Assembly (NCBI RefSeq): GCF_963378085.1
Contig: NZ_OY726395.1
Location: 1,550,001 to 1,614,000, forward strand
Reading direction: 5' to 3'
DNA: 64,000 bases
Origin: Mycolicibacterium sp. MU0050
GTDB taxonomy: Bacteria > Actinomycetota > Actinomycetes > Mycobacteriales > Mycobacteriaceae
A model generated the notes under the pieces. It made no database searches and was not told where the DNA came from. It saw nothing but the letters and a program-made list of their open reading frames with translations. Below are positions 1 through 8,874 of the stretch, piece by piece. Every line of letters begins with the position of its first letter. The stretch's first letter is position 1. Position numbers and translations under genes: made by a program.

Positions 1-1125
1 CGCGACGCCGCCGAGCAGGACATTGGTCAGCGGCAGTTGTTGGGTGAGGCCCATGGCGCCGTGCACCTGGATGGCGCGCAGCCCGATGGACTTCAACACC
101 TGCGAGGCCAGGATCTTGCACACCCCGATCTCGGCGCGCGCGGCGTGCTCGCCGGCGGTGTCGATCAGCCAGGCGGTGTGCAGGACGGTGAGCCGGAACT
201 GCAGCAACTCGGCGTAGGAGTCCGCGATGAACGCCTGCACCAGCTGCTTGTCGGCCAGCGAACTACCCTGGGTGAAACGGCTTTTCGCCCGGTGCGCCAT
301 CATGTCCAGCGCACGCTGGGCCACCCCGATGGACCGCATGGCGTGATGGATGCGCCCGCCGGCCAGCCGCGCCTGCAGGATCTGGAATCCGTGCCCCGGC
401 TCGCCGAGCATCGCCGAGGCGGGCAGCCGCACGTTGTCGTAGTGGATCAACGAATGCCCGGCCTCGTGCGGCAGGGACCCCACCAGGTGGTGGGTGGCCT
501 CGATGTTGACCCCCGGGGTGCCGGCCGGGATCAGGAACGTCGAGGCGCCCCGGTGCACGGGCACGTCCGGGTCGGTGACGGCGACGACGATGAAGAACGA
601 CGCCACCGAGGCATTCGAGGAGAAGTACTTGCGGCCGTTGAGCACCCAGTCCTCGCCGTCGCGCACGGCGCGGGTGGTGAAGACCCGCGGATCCGAGCCG
701 CCCTGGGGCTCGGTCATCGAGAAGCAGGAGAAGATCTCCCCCGAGAGCAGCCCGGCCAGGTAGCGCTCCTTCTGCTCGGGCGTGCCGAACCGGGCCAGGA
801 TCTCGGCATTACCGGTGTCGGGGGCCTGCGTGCCGAACACGATGGGGGCCCAGCCGCTGCGCCCGAGGATCTCGTTGATCAACGTCAGCTTGACCGCGCC
901 GAACCCCTGACCGCCCAGCTCGGGACCCAGGTGCGGCGCCCACAGCCCGCGGTCCCGGACCTGCTGCTTGAGCGGGTCGACGATGCGGCGCCGGTCCTCG
1001 TCGAGGGGGAGGAACTCGCAGCCCGGGAAGAGCACCTCCAGCGGTTCCACCTCCTCGCGCACGAAGTCGCGGATCCAGGCGAGCTTCTCCTCGAACTCGG
1101 GTTCCGTCGAGAAATCCCATGCCAT
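1..1125 (-). CDS. Acyl-CoA dehydrogenase (FadE family), 3' end beyond window
   Basis: FAD-dependent acyl-CoA dehydrogenase that would introduce an alpha,beta double bond into an acyl-CoA. 375 codons are visible and the C-terminus lies off the left edge. The protein starts MAWDFSTEPEFEEKLAWIRD and carries the family motif FSMTEPQGGSDPR near residue 150, then a helical C-terminal domain (HAMRSIGVAQRALDMM). The ATG is preceded by a good AGGAG site 7 bases upstream. It is the third gene of an operon APH kinase - SDR - FadE that reads leftward from about 3.0 kb. That arrangement suggests it acts on the product of the kinase, possibly by eliminating a phosphate, as LvaC/ACAD11-type enzymes do; this is inference. 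Family assignment is firm, substrate unknown. Confidence 0.9.
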   Translation of the reverse strand, partial: MAWDFSTEPEFEEKLAWIRDFVREEVEPLEVLFPGCEFLPLDEDRRRIVDPLKQQVRDRGLWAPHLGPELGGQGFGAVKLTLINEILGRSGWAPIVFGTQAPDTGNAEILARFGTPEQKERYLAGLLSGEIFSCFSMTEPQGGSDPRVFTTRAVRDGEDWVLNGRKYFSSNASVASFFIVVAVTDPDVPVHRGASTFLIPAGTPGVNIEATHHLVGSLPHEAGHSLIHYDNVRLPASAMLGEPGHGFQILQARLAGGRIHHAMRSIGVAQRALDMMAHRAKSRFTQGSSLADKQLVQAFIADSYAELLQFRLTVLHTAWLIDTAGEHAARAEIGVCKILASQVLKSIGLRAIQVHGAMGLTQQLPLTNVLLGGVA

Positions 1126-1175
1126 GGTGGTCTCCTAAGTTGCTCGGGCAGATGCGGGTTGGGACCCGCCGGTGA

Positions 1176-1937
1176 TCACGGGATGCCGCCGTCGGCCCGC
1201 ACGATGGAACCGGTGGTGAAACTCGAGGCGTCCGACATCAAAAACAGCGCGGCGCCGACGATTTCGGCCGGGTTGCCGGCGCGCTGCAGCGCGAAGTGGC
1301 CGAACGGGTTGTCGACGCCGTCGAAGTCCCAGGCCTTGCTGATGTCGGTGAGGAAGGGCCCGGGCATCAGGGTGTTCACCCGGACGGTGGGGCCGTACGC
1401 CTGGGCCAGCCCCTCGGTCATGGCGTTCAGGCCCGCCTTGGAGGCGGCGTAAGGGATGAAGCTCGGGTGCGGCCGCAGCGAGCCGTGGGTGCTGACGTTG
1501 ATGATCACGCCGCCGCCGGCGGCCACCATCTTCTCGCCGACCAGGGCCGAGAGCCGAAACGGCCCCTTCAGGTTGAGATTGACCACGGCGTCGAACAGCT
1601 GCTCGGTGACATCGGTCTGCTTCTCGTACACCGGTGACATGCCGGCGTTGTTCACCAGCACGTCGACCTTGCCGAACCGCTCGTAGGCGGCATCGACCAA
1701 GCCGTCCAGCTGATCCCAACGGCCGACGTGCACGGCGTAGGGCAACGCGGCGCGGCCGGTTTCGGCCTCGATCTCGGCGGCGGTGGCCTGGCAGGCGTCC
1801 AGCTTCCGGCTGGCGATCACCACGTCGGCACCGCAGCGCGCCGCGGCGAAGGCCATCTCGCGGCCCAACCCGCGGCTGCCGCCGGTGATCAAGACCACCC
1901 GGTCGGTGAGGTCGAAAAGTTGTTGTGGAGAGGTCAT
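1176..1937 (-). CDS. SDR family oxidoreductase
   Basis: NAD(P)-dependent short-chain dehydrogenase/reductase of 253 residues, the usual classical-SDR length. The cofactor motif TGGSRGLG is at residues 18-25, NNAG at 96-99, a catalytic serine near 149, and the YxxxK pair is Tyr163/Lys167. It probably oxidises or reduces a hydroxyl/keto group on an acyl-CoA intermediate. The ATG lies one base downstream of the stop of the APH kinase gene, so translation is likely coupled, and the acyl-CoA dehydrogenase follows 50 bases on. The exact substrate cannot be read from the sequence. Confidence 0.9.
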   Translation of the reverse strand: MTSPQQLFDLTDRVVLITGGSRGLGREMAFAAARCGADVVIASRKLDACQATAAEIEAETGRAALPYAVHVGRWDQLDGLVDAAYERFGKVDVLVNNAGMSPVYEKQTDVTEQLFDAVVNLNLKGPFRLSALVGEKMVAAGGGVIINVSTHGSLRPHPSFIPYAASKAGLNAMTEGLAQAYGPTVRVNTLMPGPFLTDISKAWDFDGVDNPFGHFALQRAGNPAEIVGAALFLMSDASSFTTGSIVRADGGIP

Positions 1938-1938
1938 G

Positions 1939-2973
1939 TCAGGCTCCTGCGGTGCGGGTGAGCTCGGCCGCGGTGGTCATCAGCTGCGGGACCATCGCCC
2001 CCATGGCGGTGGCGACGGCGGGGTCGACCTTGCTGTTCGGGGCCAGCGAGGCCGCGTAGGTCTTCTCCAGCATGATGCCCAGCTTCCAGTTGGCCAGGAC
2101 CAGGTAGTAACCGATGTCGTCGGTGGGACGGCCGCTGATCGACTCGTAGTGCGCCAGCAGTTCGCTGCGCCGGGGCATGCCGGTCATGTCCAGGTAAAAG
2201 CCGTCGCTGCTGGGGTTTTCGCCGTCGTAGCCCAGCAGCGCCCAACCCAGGTCCAGCAGCGGATCGCCCACCGTCGTCATCTCCCAGTCGACGATCGCGG
2301 CGAGCCGGGCGGGGCCCCCGTGGGCGTACATCACGTTGGCGAACTGGTAGTCGCCGTGCATGATTCCGGGCGTGTAGTGGGCGGGCTGATTCCGGCGCAG
2401 CCACTCGGCGGCGACGTCGAGCCCGGGCAACTCCCGCACCTGATAGGCGGCGAGGAACTTCAGCCAGCGGTCGACCTGGCGCTCGTGGAAACCGTCCGGC
2501 CGGCCGAAGCCGTCGAGGCCCGCGGCGCGCCAGTCGACGCGGCCGAGCTTGGCCGCGCCCTCGACGAGCTGGAACGCCAGCCCGGCGCGGGCGTCGAGGT
2601 CGGTGTCGAACGGCGCCTGCCAGCCCCCGTTCATCGGGCTCCAGCCGTCGATCTCGGCCATCACGTAGAACGGCTTGCCCAGCACGGTGCCGGCGTCGTC
2701 GGCCGCGATGAACCGCGCGTGCGGCACGTCGGTCCCCGACAGCGCGCGGACCAGTCGGATCTCGCGCAGCAGGCCGTCCAACCGAGCGGCGTCGGCGCGC
2801 GCGCCCGGCATCCGCAACACCATGCGGTTCTCGCAGCGCCGGACGCGGTACAGCGTGTTCTGGGAACCGCCGGTCAGCAGTTCGAGGACGGGCCGCTCGC
2901 CCTGCCCGGGTGCGGCGTGGTCGTCGAGCCAACGGCCCAGGGCGTCGGCGTCGATGTCGATCGGTTGCGGCAT
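1939..2973 (-). CDS. APH-family phosphotransferase (acyl-CoA kinase-like)
   Basis: Aminoglycoside phosphotransferase/choline kinase-fold protein of 344 residues. The catalytic loop HGDYQFANVM has His206, Asp208 and Asn213, and the metal-binding Asp229 lies in IVDWEMTT, so the kinase looks active. The ATG giving MPQPIDIDADALGRW was chosen because it follows a GAGGGG sequence; an upstream in-frame start at 3006 would add 11 residues of unlikely composition. In bacteria such kinases next to acyl-CoA dehydrogenases (LvaA in Pseudomonas putida; ACAD10/11 in animals) phosphorylate 4-hydroxyacyl-CoA rather than drugs, and this gene leads an operon with an SDR and a FadE. Antibiotic resistance is unlikely. 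Confidence 0.85.
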   Translation of the reverse strand: MPQPIDIDADALGRWLDDHAAPGQGERPVLELLTGGSQNTLYRVRRCENRMVLRMPGARADAARLDGLLREIRLVRALSGTDVPHARFIAADDAGTVLGKPFYVMAEIDGWSPMNGGWQAPFDTDLDARAGLAFQLVEGAAKLGRVDWRAAGLDGFGRPDGFHERQVDRWLKFLAAYQVRELPGLDVAAEWLRRNQPAHYTPGIMHGDYQFANVMYAHGGPARLAAIVDWEMTTVGDPLLDLGWALLGYDGENPSSDGFYLDMTGMPRRSELLAHYESISGRPTDDIGYYLVLANWKLGIMLEKTYAASLAPNSKVDPAVATAMGAMVPQLMTTAAELTRTAGA

Positions 2974-3360
2974 GTAACCCCTCACTCTCGCTGCGGAGAC
3001 TAGCATTCTCCAAAAGGGGAACCAAGAGTCTCCACCGCGGCGCGCGAGCGAGTTTGTGCGACTATCGAACGGATTTCTCCGGCGGCGCAGGTCGGCGTGC
3101 CGGGCGGCCGTCTTGAGAATGGATTCTCAGCAAAAGAGAACGCTATTTCCGCACCAAAAAGCCCAACAGGCCTGGTTGGAGCGGTCATCTTGCTGTTGCG
3201 AAGACAGGCAAACTGATAATGTCATTACCGATGACTGGGTGCGGCCCTCGCGCGGTACCGTCCGTGCGGCGGCGGCGCTCATGTCAGTTCTTGGAAGAAA
3301 CCTCGCTCGCGCGGCAGCCCCGCAGAGGAAGCTGAAGCCCGGAACGTTCACGGAAGGTCG
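2974..3360 (+). promoter_or_regulatory. Divergent promoter region with GAGAAT/ATTCTC palindromes
   Basis: 387-bp non-coding gap between the leftward APH operon and the rightward amidohydrolase operon. TTGAGAAT at 3113-3120 and ATTCTCA at 3123-3129 form an inverted repeat with a GG centre, followed by another half-site GAGAAC at 3136-3141. A related element, ATTCTCCAAAAGGGGAAC, lies at 3005-3022 close to the APH start. The same words recur at 15236-15254 and 15339-15357, in front of the second amidohydrolase. This spacing is typical of TetR-type operators; the binding protein is not identified. Confidence 0.65.
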
Positions 3361-4536
3361 ATGATGTCCAGTCAGTCCAGCGCCGCCACCTTGTATCCGC
3401 CCGGCGGCTTCGGCGCCCCCAAGGATCGTCGCGGCCACGCCACCGGCGACCTCGGGCTGCCGGCGGGCACCGAGGTGTTCTCGGCCGACAATCACATCTC
3501 GGTCGCCGACGACATCTTCTACGAGCGCTTCCCCGAGGAGCTCAAGGGCGCCGCGCCGCGCATCTGGTACGAGGACGGCGCCTACATGGTGGGTATGAAG
3601 GGCAAGGCGTGGACCGGCGGCGACTTCGGCCGCGTGCTCATGCAGTACGACGATCTCGCCGGGGCTGCCTCCAACAACATCGAGGCGCGCATCCGCGAAC
3701 TCAAAGAGGACGGCATCGACAAGGAGCTCGCGTTCCCCAATGCGGTGCTGGCCCTGTTCCACTACCCGGACAAGGCGCTGCGGGAACGGGTCTTCCGGAT
3801 CTACAACGAACACATCGCCGAACTGCAGGAGCGTTCCAACGGGCACTTCTACGGTGTCGGCCTGATCAACTGGTGGGACCCGAAGGGCACCCGCAGCACG
3901 CTGGCGGAACTGAAGGCGCTGGGACTCAAGACGTTCCTGCTGCCGCTGAACCCCGGCAAGGACGACGACGGCAACATCTACGACTACGGCAGCACCGCGA
4001 TGGACGCGGTCTGGGACGAGATCGAGGACGCCGGTCTGCCGGTGTCGCACCACATCGGGGAGACGCCGCCGAAGACGCCGTGCGAACACAACAGCGTGGT
4101 TGTGGGCATGATGGTCAACGTCGATTCGTTCCGCGAGCAGTTCGCCAAGTACCTGTTCTCCGGCATCCTCGACCGGCACCCGAAACTGCGGGTCGGCTGG
4201 TTCGAGGGTGGAATCGCCTGGGTGCCAACGGCTCTGCAGGACGGCGAGCACATGTTGGCGTCCTACCGGCACATGTTCAACCACGAGCTGCAGCACGACA
4301 TCCAGCACTACTGGGACCACCACATGAGCGCGTCCTTCATGGTCGACCCGCTGGGCCTCGAGTTGATCGACAAAATCGGCGTCGACAACGTGATGTGGTC
4401 CTCGGACTACCCGCACAACGAGAGCACCTTCGGCTACTCGGAGAAGTCGCTGGCCACCGTCGTGTCGGCGGTCGGCCCGGAGAACGCCACCAAGATTGTC
4501 AGCACCAACGTCCAGAAGTTCCTCGGCCTGCTGTGA
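3361..4536 (+). CDS. Amidohydrolase family protein (COG2159, TIM barrel)
   Basis: 391-residue amidohydrolase-2 family protein. It has the N-terminal ADNHIS strand (about residues 41-46), a central HHIGETPPKTP segment, HPKLRVGWFEGG, and the C-terminal SSDYPHNEST that supplies a metal or catalytic Asp. Relatives include decarboxylases and C-C hydrolases of ring-degradation pathways. GAAGG precedes the ATG; the adjacent ATG at 3364 is equally possible. It leads a rightward operon with an enoyl-CoA hydratase-like protein and a fused CoA-transferase, and shares an operator region with the leftward kinase/FadE operon. A paralogue lies at 15379-16569 under similar operators. The reaction is unknown; C-C bond hydrolysis or decarboxylation of a ring-derived acid is plausible. 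Confidence 0.85.
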   Translation: MMSSQSSAATLYPPGGFGAPKDRRGHATGDLGLPAGTEVFSADNHISVADDIFYERFPEELKGAAPRIWYEDGAYMVGMKGKAWTGGDFGRVLMQYDDLAGAASNNIEARIRELKEDGIDKELAFPNAVLALFHYPDKALRERVFRIYNEHIAELQERSNGHFYGVGLINWWDPKGTRSTLAELKALGLKTFLLPLNPGKDDDGNIYDYGSTAMDAVWDEIEDAGLPVSHHIGETPPKTPCEHNSVVVGMMVNVDSFREQFAKYLFSGILDRHPKLRVGWFEGGIAWVPTALQDGEHMLASYRHMFNHELQHDIQHYWDHHMSASFMVDPLGLELIDKIGVDNVMWSSDYPHNESTFGYSEKSLATVVSAVGPENATKIVSTNVQKFLGLL

Positions 4537-4662
4537 CCCCCGGGCGCGCCGGGTCGTCGCGCGCTGAGCGGGTGAGCCGGTAGCGCACGGCGGCGGTGTT
4601 CCCGCGACGCCGCGCCGAACCCGGCCGGCCGCTGAAGTTTCTGATGCAAAGGAGATCGTGCA

Positions 4663-5640
4663 ATGGCGCCGTCCGAGACCAGGCCCAGCCCCGAGGAGAT
4701 CATCCGTTACGAGAAGGACCCCAAGACCAAGATCGCGACCATCACCTTCGATCGGCCGGAGTTCCTCAACGCGCCGACGTCGATGGCCCGGCTGCGCTAC
4801 GCCGACGTGCTGCGGGCCGCCAACGCGGACAACGACGTGAAGGTCGTGATCATCCGCGGGGTCGGGTCCAACCTGGGTAGCGGGGCCGATCTGCCGGAAT
4901 TCATGGAGGGCAACGACAACCCGGCGGTACGGCTGGCCGAACTGCGCCTTGAGGACCCAGACATCGCAGGCGAGGGCGGCGTGACGTACCCGCCCAAGGG
5001 CACCTTCCGCAACGGGGCCACCATCTCGGCCTGGTACGCGAATTCGCAGGCGGGTAACCGCGCCCTGCAGGACTTCAAGAAGATCAGCATCGTCGAGGCC
5101 AAGGGCTACTGCTACGGGTGGCACTTCTACCAGTGCGCCGACGCGGACCTGGTGATCTCCAGCGACGACGCGCTGTTCGGCCACCCGTCGTTCCGGTACC
5201 ACGGTTGGGGGCCGCGGATGTGGACGTGGGTGCAGATGATGGGTCTGCGCAAGTTCCAGGAGATGGTGTTCACCGGTCGGCCATTCACGGCCGCCGAGAT
5301 GTATGACTGCAACTTCCTCAACAAGGTGGTGCCGCGCGAGCAACTCGAGGACGAGGTGGCCAAGTACGCGCTGGCGTGTGCCCGGAACCGCCCGGTGGAC
5401 ACCGTGTTCCAGCAGAAGATGTTCTTCGAGATCTTCAAGCAGCAGCAGGGCGAGTACATGGGCAGCCTGCTGTCCGCCTTCTTCGAATCGATGGGCAACG
5501 GGGTCGCCAACGACAGCGACGACGACCTGGACATGTTCGAGTCCATCGACAGCGGGTTGTCGGCCGCGGTGAACGACAACGACAGCAAGTTCCCGCCGGA
5601 ATTCCGGCTCAGCAAGAAGAACCGGGCGAAGCCCGAATAA
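4663..5640 (+). CDS. Enoyl-CoA hydratase/isomerase family protein
   Basis: Crotonase-fold protein of 325 residues, longer than the usual 260 because of an insert around residues 80-125 and an acidic C-terminal tail (DSDDDLDMF). Family features are ATITFDRPEFLNAP near residue 25, the oxyanion-hole segment SNLGSGADLPEF, and GYCYGWHFYQCADADLVIS in place of the usual GGG-type loop. AAAGGAGATC gives a strong ribosome site. It lies between the amidohydrolase and the CoA-transferase, two bases before the latter, so co-translation is likely. The unusual loops suggest a ring-hydrolase or other non-classical crotonase reaction rather than plain beta-oxidation; this is inference. Confidence 0.85.
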   Translation: MAPSETRPSPEEIIRYEKDPKTKIATITFDRPEFLNAPTSMARLRYADVLRAANADNDVKVVIIRGVGSNLGSGADLPEFMEGNDNPAVRLAELRLEDPDIAGEGGVTYPPKGTFRNGATISAWYANSQAGNRALQDFKKISIVEAKGYCYGWHFYQCADADLVISSDDALFGHPSFRYHGWGPRMWTWVQMMGLRKFQEMVFTGRPFTAAEMYDCNFLNKVVPREQLEDEVAKYALACARNRPVDTVFQQKMFFEIFKQQQGEYMGSLLSAFFESMGNGVANDSDDDLDMFESIDSGLSAAVNDNDSKFPPEFRLSKKNRAKPE

Positions 5641-5642
5641 CC

Positions 5643-8045
5643 ATGACCGCACCACTGACCGGCTACACGGTGGTCGACCTGTCCTCCGGCATCGCCGGCG
5701 GGTACTGCACCAAGCTACTCGCCGACGGGGGCGCCGACGTCATCAAAGTCGAACCGCCCGAAGGGGATCGGCTGCGCGCCTGGTCGGCCTCCGGCGCCGA
5801 GGTCGACGCGGCCGCCGGCGGTGCGCTGTTCAGCTTCCTGGCCGGAGGCAAGCACAGTGTGGTCGCGGATCCGGCCGACCTCGACCTGCTCGAGCGGCTG
5901 CTGACGGCCGCCGATGCGGTGGTGTGGTCGCCGGGCTCGCGGCTCACCGAGATCGCCGGGTTGCACCCCGACCGGATCCGGGAGCGGCACCCGGGCCTGA
6001 CCGTCACCGCGATCACCCCGTTCGGGCTGCATGGCCCGTGGAGCGACCGCGCCGCCACCGAATTCACCCTGCAGGCGTGGTCGGGCGGTGCGCTCGGGAT
6101 CGGGCGGGGTGAACAGCACCGCGCGCCCGCCCACGTCGGCGGCCAGGTGGGGGACTGGGTGGCCGGCGCCTACGCGGCGGCGCTGACCCTGGCGGTCCGC
6201 GCCGGTGGCGGTGGGCAACTGATCGACCTGTCGATGTTGGAGGCCCAGATCCTGGGCCTGACCTACTACCCGGTCACCTACTTCGAGATGTTGGGCCGGC
6301 CCTGGCGCACCGAACGTCGCCCCACCGTGCCCGGCGTGGCCGAGGCCGCCGACGGGTTGGTGGCGCTCGGCTGCGGCACCGCGCAGCAGTGGTGGGACCT
6401 GTGCGCGATGTCCGGCCACGAAGAGTGGATCGACGAGACCTCGGAACTGACCATCACCGAGCAGGCCAACCTGCACGCCGAGGAACTCTTCGAATGGCTG
6501 CGGCACGAAAAGGTCGACGACATCCGCGATCTCGCGTCGGCGTTCCGCATCCCCAACTCGCCGGTGGGCAACGGCGAGAACGTCACCGCGATGGACCATT
6601 TCGTCGAGCGGGGCAACTTCACCCGCAACCCGCGCGACGGCTTCCTGCAGCCCACCCATCCGTACCGGCTCTCCGGCGTCGAGCTGTGTGGCCCCGCCCC
6701 GGCCCCGCGTCTCGGCGAGCACACCGAGCACTACGCCGCCGCCGAACTTGCGGCCGCGGTCCGCGATCAGCAGCCGAACCCGTTGCCGTTCCAGGGGCTT
6801 CGGGTGCTGGACATGACCACCTTCTGGGCCGGCCCGTCGTGCACCCACATCCTGGCCATGCTGGGCGCCGAGGTCATCCACCTGGAGTCCACGCCCCGGC
6901 CCGACGGCACCCGGCTGATCGCGGGGATCCCGATCAGCGAACCGCTGTGGTGGGAACGCTCACCGATCTTCTCCGGCCTCAACACCAACAAGAAATGCGT
7001 GACGCTGGACTTCCAGACCGAGGCGGGCCGCGACCTGTTGCGCCGGTTGATCGCCGACAGTGACGTGGTGGTGGAGAACTTCACCCCGCGAGTCATCGAC
7101 CAGCTGGGCCTCGACTACGACAGCGTGCGCGCCCTGCGCGAGGACATCGTGATGGTCCGCATGCCCGGCTTCGGGCTGGACGGGCCGTGGCGGGACAACC
7201 CGGCGTTCGCCTACATCATCGAGGACGCAACCGGTTTGAGCTGGCTGACCGGGTATCCGGATCGCACGCCATACGAGCCGTATTCGGTGGGCGATCCCAA
7301 CGCGGGGGTCCATGCGCTCTCGGCCCTGCTGTTGGCGCTCGAGCATCGCCGGCGCACCGGTCAGGGTGTGCTGGTGGAGGCCGCGATGGCCGATGCCGCG
7401 CTGAACGTGGCCGCCGAGCAGGTGATCGAGTACAGCGCCTACGGCGCGCTGCTGCAGCGCGACGGAAACCGCGGGCCGGTGGCCGCTCCGCAGAACATCT
7501 ATCAGGCCCACGGCATCGACGAGTTCGGCCGCGACGACACCTGGGTGGCGATCGCGATCGCCGACGACGAGCAGTGGCAGGCGCTGGTCACCGCGCTCGG
7601 CGGCCCGGCGTGGGCGGTGCGGCCCGAGTTCGCCACGGCCGTGGGCCGCCGCGCCGGACACGACCTCATCGACACCGAGCTCGCGGCGTGGTGTCGCACC
7701 CGCAGCGGCGACGAGATCGTCGAAACACTGTGGCCGGCCGGGGTTCCGGTGGCCAAGGTGATGCAGCCGCACCGGCAGACCGAACTGGCTCAGCTGGAGC
7801 ACCGCGGGTTCTTCGAGCGGGTCGCGCATCCGGCGGCCGGTGCGGCGGCGCACAGCACGCTGCCCGTCCGGCTCTCCGTCGGGCCCGACCGCTACCACCG
7901 GGCCCCCGCACCGCTGCTCGGTCAGCACAACCGGGAGATCCTCGGCCGGCTCGGAATGGACGACGCCCAACTGGCGGCCCTGGAGGCCGACGGCGTCATC
8001 GGCACCGAACCGGCGATGGGCGGCCGGAAGAAGGCCTCGAAGTAG
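5643..8045 (+). CDS. Double-domain CaiB/BaiF family CoA-transferase
   Basis: 800-residue protein made of two class III CoA-transferase units. The first begins TGYTVVDLSSGIAGGYCTKL and holds the catalytic Asp171 in GDWVAG. The second begins near residue 382 with LPFQGLRVLDMTTFWAGPS and holds Asp551 in GDPNAG. The aspartate that carries the acyl-anhydride in CaiB (Asp169) and Frc is thus kept in both halves. The ATG at 5643 is two bases after the upstream stop and starts exactly at the domain; in-frame sequence further upstream is only an overlap with the hydratase gene. M. tuberculosis Rv1866 has the same fused layout. It probably activates the pathway acid by transferring CoA from another thioester. 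Confidence 0.9.
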   Translation: MTAPLTGYTVVDLSSGIAGGYCTKLLADGGADVIKVEPPEGDRLRAWSASGAEVDAAAGGALFSFLAGGKHSVVADPADLDLLERLLTAADAVVWSPGSRLTEIAGLHPDRIRERHPGLTVTAITPFGLHGPWSDRAATEFTLQAWSGGALGIGRGEQHRAPAHVGGQVGDWVAGAYAAALTLAVRAGGGGQLIDLSMLEAQILGLTYYPVTYFEMLGRPWRTERRPTVPGVAEAADGLVALGCGTAQQWWDLCAMSGHEEWIDETSELTITEQANLHAEELFEWLRHEKVDDIRDLASAFRIPNSPVGNGENVTAMDHFVERGNFTRNPRDGFLQPTHPYRLSGVELCGPAPAPRLGEHTEHYAAAELAAAVRDQQPNPLPFQGLRVLDMTTFWAGPSCTHILAMLGAEVIHLESTPRPDGTRLIAGIPISEPLWWERSPIFSGLNTNKKCVTLDFQTEAGRDLLRRLIADSDVVVENFTPRVIDQLGLDYDSVRALREDIVMVRMPGFGLDGPWRDNPAFAYIIEDATGLSWLTGYPDRTPYEPYSVGDPNAGVHALSALLLALEHRRRTGQGVLVEAAMADAALNVAAEQVIEYSAYGALLQRDGNRGPVAAPQNIYQAHGIDEFGRDDTWVAIAIADDEQWQALVTALGGPAWAVRPEFATAVGRRAGHDLIDTELAAWCRTRSGDEIVETLWPAGVPVAKVMQPHRQTELAQLEHRGFFERVAHPAAGAAAHSTLPVRLSVGPDRYHRAPAPLLGQHNREILGRLGMDDAQLAALEADGVIGTEPAMGGRKKASK

Positions 8046-8050
8046 CCGAA

Positions 8051-8863
8051 CTAGAACTGCCAGCCGGCGGCGGCCTGCGCATCGAAGGTGGCGTCGATCC
8101 GGTCGAACCGGCGCCGGATCGAGGTCCGCGACTCCTGGTGGGGGAGCACGTAGAGCCGGTCGGCCAGCACGGCCTCGGCGGTCAGCCGCGCCACGTCGCC
8201 GACCTCGAGCACACCCTCCCCGGTCATGGAGAGGTCGTCGGCCGGATTGTCGTCGCGCTGCAGCGCCCGCGCCGAGGTGGCGAACAGGTTGGTGGAGACC
8301 ATCATCGGGCACAGCACCGAGACGCCGATGCCGTCGCTCTTGACCTCGCGCGAGAGCACCTCGGCCAGCGCGACGACCCCGTACTTGGCGACGCAGTACG
8401 GGCCCAGGCCGATGTTGGGCACCAGGCCGGCGAACGACGCGGTGAACAGCAGATGCCCGCCCTGGCCCTGCTCGACCAGGCGGGGCAGGAACGCCTCGAC
8501 GCCGTGGATGGGTCCCCACAGGTCGATGTCGATCATGGTCCGCCAATCCTGGTGCGACATCGTCGAAATCGGCCCGCTCAGGGCGATCCCGGCGTTGTTG
8601 AACACCACGTGCACCGCGCCGAGCAGGCGAAATGCTTCGTCGGCCAACGCCGTCACCTGATCGCGGTCGCTGACATCGCATTGCACGCCGTGCGCGTCGA
8701 AACCGTCGTCGCGCAGCGTGCCCACCGCGCGGTCCAAGGTTTCGGTGTCGATGTCGGCGAGCAGCACACTGGCGCCCCGGCGGGCGAACTCGCCGGCGGT
8801 GGCCAGTCCGATTCCGCTGGCGCCGCCGGTGATCACCGCGGCGCGGCCTTCGAAGGTATCCAC
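8051..8863 (-). CDS. SDR family oxidoreductase
   Basis: Classical SDR with TGGASGIG at residues 12-19, NNAG at 89-92, Ser143, Tyr156 and Lys160 in GPYCVAKYG. The long C-terminal region (EVGDVARLTAEAVLADRLYVLPHQES) is typical of actinobacterial SDRs near APH and FadE genes. I chose the GTG at 8863 because the protein then begins right at the Rossmann fold and sits 11 bases after the upstream kinase stop; an ATG at 8920 would overlap that gene by 46 bases. The start is uncertain, as the GGAGG in front of the GTG is only two bases away. The gene converges with the CoA-transferase, leaving five bases between the stops. Confidence 0.85.
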   Translation of the reverse strand: MDTFEGRAAVITGGASGIGLATAGEFARRGASVLLADIDTETLDRAVGTLRDDGFDAHGVQCDVSDRDQVTALADEAFRLLGAVHVVFNNAGIALSGPISTMSHQDWRTMIDIDLWGPIHGVEAFLPRLVEQGQGGHLLFTASFAGLVPNIGLGPYCVAKYGVVALAEVLSREVKSDGIGVSVLCPMMVSTNLFATSARALQRDDNPADDLSMTGEGVLEVGDVARLTAEAVLADRLYVLPHQESRTSIRRRFDRIDATFDAQAAAGWQF

Positions 8864-8874
8864 GCCCTCCGATG

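Noticed and set aside
5376..5642. In-frame extension of the CoA-transferase upstream of 5643
   Set aside because: It lies inside the hydratase gene in another frame; the CaiB domain begins exactly at the ATG at 5643.
3127..5655. An 842-codon minus-strand open frame
   Set aside because: It lies opposite the amidohydrolase and hydratase genes, with no recognisable domain or ribosome site; a GC-driven shadow.
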